Positions 6,436-14,556 of a stretch of DNA of 15,857 bases are shown in pieces; position 1 is the first letter of the stretch; each line of letters opens with the position of its first letter. The notes beneath the pieces are model-generated. The model worked only from the letters and a program-made list of their open reading frames with translations. It was not told the origin of the DNA and did not search any database. The stretch is from an uncultured Coprococcus sp. GTDB lineage: Bacteria > Bacillota > Clostridia > Lachnospirales > Lachnospiraceae. The stretch lies in the NCBI GenBank assembly GCA_900548215.1, contig URJI01000067.1, forward strand, positions 1-15,857, written 5' to 3'. The position numbers were made by a program, and so were the translations under genes.

Positions 6436-6669
6436 TTACTCCTCAACACCCTTGCTCTTAAGGTAGTTAAGTACATCCTCAAATGTAGCAACATCATCAA
6501 GCTCCTCAGCAGGGATCTCAACGTCGAACTCATCCTCAAGCTTCATAACAATCTCATAAAGATCAAGTGAATCAACACCAAGATCATCCTTGAAGTTTGT
6601 GTCAAGCTTCATCTCGTCCTGTGAAACGCCTAACTGCTCCTCGAATATCGCCTTAACCTTATCAAACAT
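6436..6669 (-). CDS. acpP: Acyl carrier protein
   Basis: AcpP carries the growing acyl chain of type II fatty acid synthesis on a 4'-phosphopantetheine arm. The start is the ATG at 6669 (77 aa), 9 bases after a perfect AGGAGG; a TTG two codons upstream is too close to that site. The phosphopantetheine attachment motif LGVDSLDLYEIVMKLEDEF is intact, with S34 as the attachment residue. The protein is strongly acidic and of normal length. It has its own strong promoter (6726-6754), a structured 3' region and a terminator, so it can be made in excess over FabD and FabG. It is separated from fabD by the repeat array. Its identity as the fatty-acid ACP, rather than a secondary ACP, rests on this neighbourhood and typical sequence. 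Confidence 0.97.
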   Translation of the reverse strand: MFDKVKAIFEEQLGVSQDEMKLDTNFKDDLGVDSLDLYEIVMKLEDEFDVEIPAEELDDVATFEDVLNYLKSKGVEE

Positions 6670-6725
6670 GTTCAAATTCCTCCTAAATTATAGTAAATGT
6701 TACCATTATCCTCACGGACGCTTAT

Positions 6726-6754
6726 ACTATAACCTAAGGCTACAGTAAAGTCAA
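6726..6754 (-). promoter_or_regulatory. Strong promoter of acpP
   Basis: On the minus strand TTGACT (6749-6754) and TATAGT (6726-6731) are separated by 17 bases. The predicted start is about 50 bases before the acpP ATG. A small inverted repeat, GTAA-CAT-TTAC (6693-6703), lies in the leader. I see no clear FapR or FabT consensus site. A 10-base palindrome, CATTGCAATG (6781-6790), sits between this promoter and the upstream gene's stop. Confidence 0.75.
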
Positions 6755-6792
6755 CACGAAGATATGTATTAAATTCAAGACATTGCAATGCG

Positions 6793-9168
6793 TTATTTTT
6801 CATCAGCATCTGTCTTTATTGAACCTGTCTCATATATAAATTTAACTGTGCTTGTAGTTCCATCCAGCGTTCCTCCAAATGACGTATACTTTGTATCATC
6901 TGAGAACAAAGCCTCGATGTAATCTATATCTTCCTGATAATTTCCAGCAAACAACTTGGTAATCTTCTTGATACCATCTTCATTGAACTGCTTCATTCCA
7001 TCGCTCAGTGTCTTTGATCCAGATACAAGTTCTTCTGCTCCACTATCCAAAGTCTTTGAGCCCTCGTTGAGCTGTGCTGCTCCACTGCTGAGAGTCTTTG
7101 CTCCGGTTGCGATCTGACCTGCGCTGCTGTCAAGTGTGCTTGTGGCTGTCTTGAGCTGTCCACTGCCTGTTGCAAGTGTCAGGCTTCCCTGATACAGAGT
7201 GTTCATATTTGTGGATATGGTTGCCGCACCATCACTCAAAGTCTTTGACCCTTTCTTAAGCTCGGCTGCTCCCGTTGCAAGTGAGCCAAGGCCTGTTGAA
7301 ATACTCTTGGTACCAGTGTAGAGCTTTCCAATTCCTGTTGAAAGATCGGATGCTCCTGTTGCTGCTGTGCCGAGGCCTGCAGAGAGTGCTGCTGAACCAT
7401 CCTTCAGTGCTGCTGCTCCATCCTTCACTGCTGCTGCTCCATCTGTCAAATCCTTGATATCTTTCAGGTTATCTGCCGAATTAAGTTTCGACTTTATGTT
7501 GTCTATGGCATCAAGTGCTCCCTGCGCCTGTGCAAGGGCTGTGTACTGTGTCATCATGGTATCGTAACTTCCTGCACCCTTTGCTGCATCAAGAGCATCT
7601 CTTCCCATTGCCAGAGCAGGTGAAAGCTGGTCCATAAGGCCTTGTATCTCTGCCGCACTTGATACTCCCGCTTCGCTGTATACAGACTGTGACGCAGTAT
7701 CAGGAAGCGCTGTCAGAGTTGATATCAGGGCTCCTATACCTGTATTTAAAGAATCCGCTCCTGTTGCAAGATCAGCAGCTCCTGTTGCAAGAGTCTGTGA
7801 GCTTGTAGAAAGAGTATTAAGTCCTGTAGAAAGATTCTTTGCCCCCTTTACTGCTCCATCACTCGTCTTTCCATCGCCCTCAAATCCAACAAGCAGTGCG
7901 CCTGCACCTGTATTCAGTTTGTCTGCGCCACTCTTAAGAGTACCCACACTTGTATCAAGAGTTGATGCCCCTGTTGCAAGAGTAGCCGCTCCATCCTTTA
8001 ACGCCGCCGATCCTGTCTTTATAGAATTAATACCCTCATCCAGAGTTCCCATAGCGCTTGATATCTGACTTGTTCCTGCTGCGAGCTGACTTGTGTATGT
8101 CTCAAGTGAAGCGGCTCCATCTGCAAGAGTTGAAGCTCCTGTCTTAAGCGAATAAGTACCGTCCTTCAGAGTCTCAAGACCATTTGTGATCTTGCCCGAG
8201 CCTTCCTCGAGCTGGTCTGCTGAGTCACCCAGCTTATCTGCACTGCTTGAAAGCTCACTGATATCCGCTTTGTCCTTAACCTCATCTATAGCATCATCTG
8301 CATCTGAGCCAAGAAGATCACTTGCTGCAACCGTCATAGTCATAGCAAGCTCAAAATCAGTAACATCCGCAGATACCTCTACATAATCAGGTACATCTAT
8401 ATTGTCAAGAGCTGTCTGAATCTTGCTGTCATTTATGCCATCCTCCAGGCACTGCTTGAAGCCAGGAACCGCATATCCGACTACTATCTGGTTGCTTCCC
8501 TCTGATATGACCTTGCCATTCTCAACCTGAACATTTGAGAATTTGTCAACAGGAAGTATCATTCCTGACAGCATGACAAATGGTGAGATAACCTCATTGT
8601 TCTTGCCATTTATACTCATCGTCTGCTTTGTATTGTTTGTATAGTCAAATCTTATTGTCACCTTACCACTCTTGCCGGCAAGCTCTGATGGCTCTATCTC
8701 TTCGCCGTCCAGCTTGTATGTGATCTTCACATCCACAGGAAGCTGTTCGTTCGACTTGCCCTGATAGTAGATATCCTTACCCTCTGCATTCCATGTGATA
8801 GTGCCATCACCGTTGTCTGTATATCCCTCATAGCCCTTCACATTCTCTATATCAGTGAGATTTGTCTTGTCGTTCAGTCCCGCAGAACCGTCAGCATTCT
8901 TAAGCCATGTGCTGACTGTAACATCATTTGCATCACCATTTGCATCTGCGAGTACATACACTGTCTCCTCTTTATCTGCATCTGTTGAATCTGAAGCAGA
9001 AACCTGTGATGTAAGTGCATCCTGAAGCGTATCTGCAGCACTCTCGGCTGTTGTCTCTTCCTTATCTGAAGAAGCACTGTCATTTGTTGTGTCTCCACAA
9101 CCTGTTGCCAAACTTGCCATCATAGCGGCCGATAATGCCACGCATATATATTTCTTCCATTTGATCAT
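6793..9168 (-). CDS. Large lipoprotein with XXXLXXG heptad repeats, partner of the MMPL permease
   Basis: The protein has 791 residues from the ATG at 9168, 8 bases after AGAGG. The N-terminus is a lipoprotein signal: KWKK, a hydrophobic stretch, then ATGC with C24 as the lipidated residue. An acidic Ser/Thr-rich linker follows (about 25-70), then a globular part (about 70-300) with beta-rich segments. From about residue 305 to 740 the chain is almost entirely seven-residue units with Leu at one position and Gly three later (for example LKDGAAALKDGS, LATGAADLATG), the XXXLXXG repeat also found in YhgE/Pip-type proteins. A stretch near 490-570 interrupts the heptads. There is no C-terminal membrane segment, unlike YhgE. 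I infer a long, rod-like extracellular lipoprotein anchored outside the membrane, acting with the permease encoded 112 bases upstream. Substrate unknown. Confidence 0.85.
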   Translation of the reverse strand: MIKWKKYICVALSAAMMASLATGCGDTTNDSASSDKEETTAESAADTLQDALTSQVSASDSTDADKEETVYVLADANGDANDVTVSTWLKNADGSAGLNDKTNLTDIENVKGYEGYTDNGDGTITWNAEGKDIYYQGKSNEQLPVDVKITYKLDGEEIEPSELAGKSGKVTIRFDYTNNTKQTMSINGKNNEVISPFVMLSGMILPVDKFSNVQVENGKVISEGSNQIVVGYAVPGFKQCLEDGINDSKIQTALDNIDVPDYVEVSADVTDFELAMTMTVAASDLLGSDADDAIDEVKDKADISELSSSADKLGDSADQLEEGSGKITNGLETLKDGTYSLKTGASTLADGAASLETYTSQLAAGTSQISSAMGTLDEGINSIKTGSAALKDGAATLATGASTLDTSVGTLKSGADKLNTGAGALLVGFEGDGKTSDGAVKGAKNLSTGLNTLSTSSQTLATGAADLATGADSLNTGIGALISTLTALPDTASQSVYSEAGVSSAAEIQGLMDQLSPALAMGRDALDAAKGAGSYDTMMTQYTALAQAQGALDAIDNIKSKLNSADNLKDIKDLTDGAAAVKDGAAALKDGSAALSAGLGTAATGASDLSTGIGKLYTGTKSISTGLGSLATGAAELKKGSKTLSDGAATISTNMNTLYQGSLTLATGSGQLKTATSTLDSSAGQIATGAKTLSSGAAQLNEGSKTLDSGAEELVSGSKTLSDGMKQFNEDGIKKITKLFAGNYQEDIDYIEALFSDDTKYTSFGGTLDGTTSTVKFIYETGSIKTDADEK

Positions 9169-9192
9169 ACTTATTACCTCTTTCTATACTAT

Positions 9193-9261
9193 GTCACCGG
9201 CTAAATCCGGTGACGATATGTGATAAGCGGGAATCCTTTATCGGATTCTACGAACTCGTAG
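9193..9261 (-). other. Three consecutive inverted repeats between permease and lipoprotein genes
   Basis: In the 112-base gap lie GTCACCGG/CCGGTGAC (8 bp, loop 6; 9193-9214), GAATCC/GGATTC (6 bp, loop 6; 9231-9248) and CTACGA/TCGTAG (6 bp, loop 2; 9248-9261). None has a T-run on the minus strand, so they are not standard terminators. They may stabilise, or mark processing of, a joint mRNA and so set different levels of the two proteins. Confidence 0.6.
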
Positions 9262-9280
9262 TTACATATATCTGTGACTG

Positions 9281-11398
9281 CTATGCCTGTGGGGCTGCAG
9301 CCTGGTCACTGCCATCCCGGGATGACGGACCATCCATCAAGTTCTTCCTGTACCTGAACATGATGACCTTGTCAAATAGCATCAATGCTGACGGAAGCAT
9401 CAGTATAACTGAGCACATACTTATGAGCGCTCCACGTGCCATAAGTGTACACAACGCACTAATCATGTCTATGTCTGAGTAGAGACCTACTCCAAATGTA
9501 GCAGCGAAGAATGAAAGTGCACTGACTACTATGGACTGTACCGACTCCTGACATGCGGTTGCAACAGCATCAAACTTTCTGTATCCGCCAAGTCTGTTTC
9601 TCTTATATTTGGTGGTCATCAGTATGGCATAATCAACCGTTGCACCAAGCTGGATAGTACCGATGACTATCGAAGCTATGAATGGTATCTCAGTTCCCGT
9701 AAAGCAAGGAATACCCATGTTGATAAATATCGCAAACTCTATGACGGCAACAAGCACTATAGGAAGTGATATTGAGCCAAATACACAGAGGATGATGATA
9801 AATATCGCACCTATCGATACCGTGCTGACTGATGCGAAGTCCTTATCTGTTATATTGATAAGATCCTTTGTACAAGGAGCCTCACCGACCAGCATGTTCT
9901 TCTCATTGTATGAGTCGATCGTATTGTCGATCTCAGTACACTGGTTGTTGACCTCATCCGATGCAACCTCATACTCAGAGCCAACGAGTATCAACTGCCA
10001 ATCATCGCTCTTGAGCGCCTCAGTGACCTCAGACGGAATGAAGTTTGATGGGATTCCGGCACCTATGATGCTGTCGAGTCCGAGACAGAATTTAACTCCA
10101 TCTATGCTCTCGATATCCGTCATCATGTTTCGTGTATCTTTGTCACTCTGGTCATTTGTGACAAGTATCATATGTGTTGAATTCATATTGAACGCCTCAG
10201 CCAGCTCTTTATTGGCCTGCACGCTCTCCAGACTGTCCGGAAGCGATGAATCAAGTTTGTAATAAACCTTTGTATGATTATATCCGTATATCGCAGGGAT
10301 CAGTATGATCACGAACAATACAAGGAATATTCTGTAATGCTTTGCTATGAATTTACCCACACCCTTGAACTCAGGAAGGATAACTTTATGGGTCGTCTTC
10401 TCTATAGCCTTGTCAAATACAAGGATAAGAGATGGAAGGATAGTTACACATGCGATAACTCCGAGTACAACACCCTTTGCCATGACGATACCAAGGTCAA
10501 GTCCAAGTGTGAAGCTCATGAAGCACAGTGCCACGAAACCGGCAACTGTAGTTATAGAACTTCCCACGACTGATGATACAGTCTCAGCAATGGCATGTGC
10601 CATAGCCTCTTTCTTGTCAGTGTATTCCTTCTGCTGTGCCTTGTAGCTGTGCCACAGGAAAATGGAGTAATCCATCGTAACTCCAAGCTGCAGAACCGCA
10701 GCCAGCGCCTTTGTTATGTATGATACCTGACCCATAAATATATTCGAACCCAGGTTGTATACAATGGCCATTCCTATACTTGCAAGGAAGAGAACCGGTA
10801 TCATGATGGAATCCATCGTGATTGCCAGTATGATGCTGCTTAATATAACCGCTATCAACACATATATCGGAGTCTCTTTCTCAGACAACTTCTTTGTATC
10901 GACGACAACTGCTGACATACCTGAAAGAAAACACTGCTTATTCGATATCTTTCTGATCTCCTCTATGGCATCCATTGTTTCGTCTGCCGAGGTAGTATCA
11001 TCAAATATGATGGCCATCATCGTGGCATCTTTCTCATCATTATTGAATGCGTCGTACAGGCTGTCTGGAAGCATACTCTTTGGGACTGACAGATCCGCAA
11101 AACTGTCATACCATATAACCTTTGACACATGGTCAACATTTTCAATCTTCTCTTTCAGTGCAGAGATATCTTTGTCTTCCATTCCCTCCACCACATACAG
11201 TGAGAACGCCCCTGTACCAAACTGGTCAACCAGTATATCCTGACCCTCCATGGTCTCGATATCTTTCGGAAGATATGACAGAATATCGTAGTTTACCCTG
11301 GTCTTGATATAGCCGTATGCCGCTGGTATGAGAAGAACGAAGCTGAGAATCAGTATTACAACTCTCGCACTTACTATCTTTTCTCCTAGTTTTAACAT
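9281..11398 (-). CDS. MMPL/HAE3-type RND family permease
   Basis: The protein has 705 residues from the ATG at 11398, with AAGGAG about 11 bases upstream. The layout is that of MMPL/HAE3 exporters: TM1 (about 13-31), a large outer loop (about 35-175), five membrane segments (about 178-330), TM7 (about 353-372), a second outer loop (about 375-525) and a last bundle of five (about 527-690). The two halves are internal duplicates. Each has the proton-relay Asp in its expected helix: D243 in GVTMDYSIFL and D589 in GATVDYAIL. Such pumps use the proton gradient to move lipids, hydrophobic drugs or other amphiphiles. The heptad-repeat lipoprotein is encoded downstream, and the divergent tetR gene is the likely repressor. 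Substrate is not predictable from sequence; envelope lipid or hydrophobic-compound export is the family's usual role. Confidence 0.9.
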   Translation of the reverse strand: MLKLGEKIVSARVVILILSFVLLIPAAYGYIKTRVNYDILSYLPKDIETMEGQDILVDQFGTGAFSLYVVEGMEDKDISALKEKIENVDHVSKVIWYDSFADLSVPKSMLPDSLYDAFNNDEKDATMMAIIFDDTTSADETMDAIEEIRKISNKQCFLSGMSAVVVDTKKLSEKETPIYVLIAVILSSIILAITMDSIMIPVLFLASIGMAIVYNLGSNIFMGQVSYITKALAAVLQLGVTMDYSIFLWHSYKAQQKEYTDKKEAMAHAIAETVSSVVGSSITTVAGFVALCFMSFTLGLDLGIVMAKGVVLGVIACVTILPSLILVFDKAIEKTTHKVILPEFKGVGKFIAKHYRIFLVLFVIILIPAIYGYNHTKVYYKLDSSLPDSLESVQANKELAEAFNMNSTHMILVTNDQSDKDTRNMMTDIESIDGVKFCLGLDSIIGAGIPSNFIPSEVTEALKSDDWQLILVGSEYEVASDEVNNQCTEIDNTIDSYNEKNMLVGEAPCTKDLINITDKDFASVSTVSIGAIFIIILCVFGSISLPIVLVAVIEFAIFINMGIPCFTGTEIPFIASIVIGTIQLGATVDYAILMTTKYKRNRLGGYRKFDAVATACQESVQSIVVSALSFFAATFGVGLYSDIDMISALCTLMARGALISMCSVILMLPSALMLFDKVIMFRYRKNLMDGPSSRDGSDQAAAPQA

Positions 11399-11432
11399 AA
11401 CTTCAACATCTCCTTTTTCTATTCTGTGGTGG

Positions 11433-11461
11433 ATTATACAACCTGTTTTTTTCTAAATAAA
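11433..11461 (-). promoter_or_regulatory. Promoter of the MMPL permease operon
   Basis: On the minus strand a consensus TATAAT (11433-11438) has a weak TTTATT (11456-11461) 17 bases upstream. The leader would be about 28 bases. The poor -35 would fit a regulated promoter. Confidence 0.5.
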
Positions 11462-11487
11462 CTACCCAAAATACGAAAACGTTTACA

Positions 11488-11518
11488 TTTTGTTACAAAT
11501 ATGCTAATCTGTAACAAA
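11488..11518. promoter_or_regulatory. Candidate TetR operator: inverted repeat TTTGTTACA/TGTAACAAA
   Basis: TTTGTTACA (11489-11497) and TGTAACAAA (11510-11518) are perfect 9-base inverted repeats with a 12-base spacer, placed between the divergent permease and tetR genes. It lies about 27 bases upstream of the permease -35 and about 110 bases before the tetR start. This is the most symmetric sequence in the interval, but pairing it with the TetR protein is inference. Confidence 0.5.
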
Positions 11519-11577
11519 CGTATGAACACATATTCAAAATTGGAACATATGAAATAAAATCCGATAAACACAATTAT

Positions 11578-11607
11578 TTGAGAATTGTTTAAGAATATCC
11601 ATATAAA
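11578..11607 (+). promoter_or_regulatory. Possible tetR promoter
   Basis: TTGAGA (11578-11583) and TATAAA (11602-11607) are separated by 18 bases. Transcription would start close to the AGGAGG at 11618-11623, an unusually short leader, so another start further upstream near the inverted repeat is possible. Confidence 0.35.
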
Positions 11608-11631
11608 GACTAAAAACAGGAGGTTTAAAAA

Positions 11632-12261
11632 GTGGCCAATTCAAGCGAAGAAAGGACCGAAGACAGAATTATAAAAAGTTTCAAAAAACTTGTAAATGAA
11701 AATTCTTTTGACAAAGTTACAGTAACCATGATAGCCGAGGACGCCGGCATATCAAGGCCTATATTCTATAGATACTTCAAAGATAAATACGAACTAATGG
11801 ACTATATGCTATATAATGAAGTGACCAAGGAACTGGAGGTCCTTCTGGAGCACAACATGATACTTGAAGCAATCAAGTATCTCTTCACACATATTATCAA
11901 TGAGGCAAAGCTGTACAGAAAGCTCTTCGAGACAACGGGGCAGAACAGCTTTGAACAGGTGATGATAGAACAGTTTACAAACTTTTTCAATGAACACCTT
12001 AAGATCTTCGACACCGATCTTCTGCCGGACAACCCGATGTTATCCCCTCTCATCATATGTAAATATCTGGTCATGGGATTAACCGTTGCCATAAAAGGTT
12101 ATCTGAACAGCCCGGAGATCACAAACATAAATGTGGATCAGGCTGTCGAGACATATTATTTTCTTGTATCACATTCCATATTTGACCTGACAAAGGAGGA
12201 CTTCAGGCCAAAACTCTTCCCCCTGGACCGCAACTACATAACACTCCCCCCAAGGAGTTAA
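11632..12261 (+). CDS. TetR/AcrR-family transcriptional regulator
   Basis: The protein has 209 residues. The GTG start at 11632 follows a perfect AGGAGG with an 8-base spacer. The N-terminal TetR helix-turn-helix is clear: EDRIIKSFKKLV, then TVTMIAEDAGISRPIFYRYF (about 30-49), then KDKYELMDYML. The C-terminal part (about 70-195) is all-helical, like the TetR C-terminal domain of DhaS-type regulators, and should bind an effector and dimerise. It is divergent from the MMPL permease gene across 233 bases containing a 9-base inverted repeat. By analogy with many such pairs, it probably represses the permease-lipoprotein operon and perhaps itself, releasing DNA when the pump's substrate or a related compound binds. 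Ligand unknown. Confidence 0.92.
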   Translation: MANSSEERTEDRIIKSFKKLVNENSFDKVTVTMIAEDAGISRPIFYRYFKDKYELMDYMLYNEVTKELEVLLEHNMILEAIKYLFTHIINEAKLYRKLFETTGQNSFEQVMIEQFTNFFNEHLKIFDTDLLPDNPMLSPLIICKYLVMGLTVAIKGYLNSPEITNINVDQAVETYYFLVSHSIFDLTKEDFRPKLFPLDRNYITLPPRS

Positions 12262-12302
12262 AAAAACAGGATCATCCGCAGCACACGGATGATCCTGTTT
12301 TT
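12262..12302. terminator. Bidirectional intrinsic terminator between tetR and the GH13 gene
   Basis: A perfect 17-bp inverted repeat, with AAAAACAGGATCATCCG (12262-12278) against 12286-12302 and a 7-base loop, has an A-run on one side and a T-run on the other. It can stop transcription from both strands, which suits the convergent genes ending at 12261 and 12317. Confidence 0.93.
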
Positions 12303-12316
12303 ATATCAATGCATTG

Positions 12317-14410
12317 CTATGCTCTCACCAATATCATGGCGCTCATCTTTGGAGCCTTGATTGTAAGCACGTTATGCTCTACCATAAAATCCTGAGTCTC
12401 TAAGGTATAACCCTCTTCGTTTGTCAGCATCACTCTTCTGAGTATAGAGTGGTTGTACACTCCTATCTGACGGATATGAAGTTTCAGATCAACATCCTCA
12501 TAGTTGGTGTTCATGATGACAACCACCTGCTTGTTGTCTGTAAATCTTCCATAACAGAGTATCTTGTGTCCACCGTGGAGATATAATACCGAACCTGACT
12601 TAAGTGCCTCATATGACTTGTGTATATTTATAATGTCCTTGTGAAACTGTATGAGCTCTTTGTCCTCATGTCCCCATGGATAAGTTCTTCTATTGTCAGG
12701 ATCCGTCCATCCGCACACACCGGCTTCATCTCCATAGTAAATAGTAGGAGCGCCCGGCCACGTCATCTGGAATACAACAGCCTGTCTGAATATTCCCTTA
12801 TCCACACCCTGATCAGCGGCGTCTGCCCCCATAGTGTGAAGTCTTCCGACCTTTCTGTTGGTTCTCGTAAGGAATCTGGAATGGTCGTGGTTTGACAGCT
12901 CATTCATGGACACATCAATAGATGGCCTCAGGAATCTGGACATATGATAATTCATCGCACCCTTAAACGCATCGTAGTTACCCAGCAGGTCTCCACGGAA
13001 CTCGTCGCTGTGCTTCTCAACACCGCAGAGGAACCATGTGATAGGCTCCATGAACGCATCGTAGTTCATAACTGTATCCCATTGATCGCCCTTCAGCCAG
13101 CTCTTCGGATCGCCATAATGCTCTGCCAGAATAATGGCATTCGGATTAGCCTCTTTTACATTTCTCCTGAACTCCCGCCAGAACTGGTGATTGTACTCAG
13201 GGGAATGCCCCAGATCCGCAGCCACATCAAGTCTCCATCCATCTGCATTGTATGGAGGTGACACCCATTTTCTCGCGATCTTCATGATATACTCAACCAG
13301 CTTCGGAGAATCCTCATAGTTGAGCTTTGGCAGAGTATCATGCCCCCACCAGCCATCATACGTCGTATTATATGGCCATGCATTCTCATTATAAAACTTG
13401 AAGAAGGTGTTGTAAGGGCTGTCCTTTGATACAAATGCACCCTTCTCATAGCCCTCCTGATTCTCATATATACACTCTCTGTCCATCCATTTGTTGAATG
13501 AACCGCAGTGGTTGAACACGCCATCTAAGATGACCTTCATTCCGCGCTTGTGTATCTCCTCCACCAGCTCGGCGAAGAACTGATTGCTGGCCTCGAGATT
13601 CTTCTTATTCGTAACTCTGTTTATATATCTTGATGACTGCTTGTTCTCAAGGCATCCCGGAGGAAGGCAGTCTCCTTCATCGTCAACGATCCTTCCAAAA
13701 TGTGGATCGACGTAATCATAATCCTGTATGTCATACTTGTGATTTGAAGGGGATACAAATATAGGATTCAGATATATGACGTCGACTCCCAGATCCTGCA
13801 GATAATCCAGCTTATCCATAACGCCCTGCAGGTCTCCTCCATAGAACCGGCCCACATCCATCGTACTCGGCCGCTGTTCCCAATCCTTCACCTGTACCGA
13901 ACCTGAACCTATATATGAATACTCGTTATCCTGCACATCATTGGACTTGTCTCCATTGCAGAACCTGTCCACAAATATCTGGTAAAAAACCGCGCCCTTT
14001 GCCCACTCTGGTACAGTAAAGCCCGGACATATCTCGAAATCATATTCACGATCATTCTGTTTTGTAGGGCCCAGCTTATCATAAAAGCACGTAACCCTTC
14101 CCGAATGAATCTCAAAATGATATCTGATAAACTCAAGTCCCGCAGGAATAGTTGCCGTATAAAAATCAAATATCCTGTTGGAGCTCTCCTTTGTCATCGC
14201 CACTTTCTCTTCATTATATATAAGGTAGACCGAATCCACATTGTCCGCAGTCGTTCTGAATCTGACCTTCACTTCCTGATCCACACCAGGCTCCTGAGGG
14301 CTGACATAATACTTACTTCCATCAGCAAACAATCCACCCTTATTCAAAACAGGTCTTACACTATACACATAATCATGTATCTTCTGTCCGTTGGTTTTCT
14401 TTTCCAGCAT
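12317..14410 (-). CDS. GH13 alpha-glucan hydrolase (neopullulanase/cyclomaltodextrinase/maltogenic amylase type)
   Basis: The protein has 697 residues from the ATG at 14410, with GGGAGA about 10 bases upstream. There is no signal peptide, so it should act in the cytoplasm on imported malto-oligosaccharides, cyclodextrins or storage glucan. Residues ~30-130 form an N-terminal beta domain like those of the neopullulanase group. The catalytic barrel starts near WAKGAVFYQIFVDRF (137-150). The four GH13 regions are complete: DGVFNH (296-301), GWRLDVAAD with nucleophile D395, AEHYG with acid/base E430, and NELSNHD with D509. YYGDEAG and a C-terminal beta domain follow. An insert at about 240-275, between the 'DPHFG' segment and the following helix, is longer than usual. 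It has its own promoter and terminator, with no sugar transporter or regulator nearby. Exact specificity (alpha-1,4 versus alpha-1,6) cannot be told. Confidence 0.9.
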   Translation of the reverse strand: MLEKKTNGQKIHDYVYSVRPVLNKGGLFADGSKYYVSPQEPGVDQEVKVRFRTTADNVDSVYLIYNEEKVAMTKESSNRIFDFYTATIPAGLEFIRYHFEIHSGRVTCFYDKLGPTKQNDREYDFEICPGFTVPEWAKGAVFYQIFVDRFCNGDKSNDVQDNEYSYIGSGSVQVKDWEQRPSTMDVGRFYGGDLQGVMDKLDYLQDLGVDVIYLNPIFVSPSNHKYDIQDYDYVDPHFGRIVDDEGDCLPPGCLENKQSSRYINRVTNKKNLEASNQFFAELVEEIHKRGMKVILDGVFNHCGSFNKWMDRECIYENQEGYEKGAFVSKDSPYNTFFKFYNENAWPYNTTYDGWWGHDTLPKLNYEDSPKLVEYIMKIARKWVSPPYNADGWRLDVAADLGHSPEYNHQFWREFRRNVKEANPNAIILAEHYGDPKSWLKGDQWDTVMNYDAFMEPITWFLCGVEKHSDEFRGDLLGNYDAFKGAMNYHMSRFLRPSIDVSMNELSNHDHSRFLTRTNRKVGRLHTMGADAADQGVDKGIFRQAVVFQMTWPGAPTIYYGDEAGVCGWTDPDNRRTYPWGHEDKELIQFHKDIINIHKSYEALKSGSVLYLHGGHKILCYGRFTDNKQVVVIMNTNYEDVDLKLHIRQIGVYNHSILRRVMLTNEEGYTLETQDFMVEHNVLTIKAPKMSAMILVRA

Positions 14411-14446
14411 ATAATAAACTCTCCCTTACATATACACATACACATT

Positions 14447-14476
14447 TATTTTAATACTTTTCCTACTATTAAGCAA
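14447..14476 (-). promoter_or_regulatory. Promoter of the GH13 gene
   Basis: On the minus strand TTGCTT (14471-14476) and TAAAAT (14447-14452) are separated by 18 bases, giving a leader of about 30 bases before the ATG at 14410. Confidence 0.55.
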
Positions 14477-14505
14477 CAACTAACCAGCATTGCTCAGTAA
14501 TCAAC

Positions 14506-14523
14506 ATTTGTTTATAAACAAAT
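14506..14523. promoter_or_regulatory. Perfect 18-base palindrome ATTTGTTTATAAACAAAT upstream of the GH13 promoter
   Basis: The sequence is identical to its reverse complement across 18 bases. It is centred about 40 bases upstream of the GH13 -35, and it also supplies the T-rich tail of the terminator at 14524-14556. It could be a regulator's binding site, or just an extended U-tail. It lacks the central CG typical of LacI/CcpA sites. Confidence 0.4.
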
Positions 14524-14556
14524 AAAGAGGATAGTCACCGTACGACTATCCTCTTT
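14524..14556 (-). terminator. Intrinsic terminator upstream of the GH13 gene
   Basis: AAAGAGGATAGTC (14524-14536) pairs perfectly with GACTATCCTCTTT (14544-14556) around a 7-base loop. On the minus strand it is followed by ATTTGTTTAT. It lies 210 bases past the stop of the hydrolase gene and would end that transcript, or a separate short one. Confidence 0.8.

Noticed and set aside
10347..10646. 99-codon frames on + inside the permease gene
   Set aside because: They are antisense shadows of a well-supported membrane protein, without ribosome binding sites or recognisable motifs.
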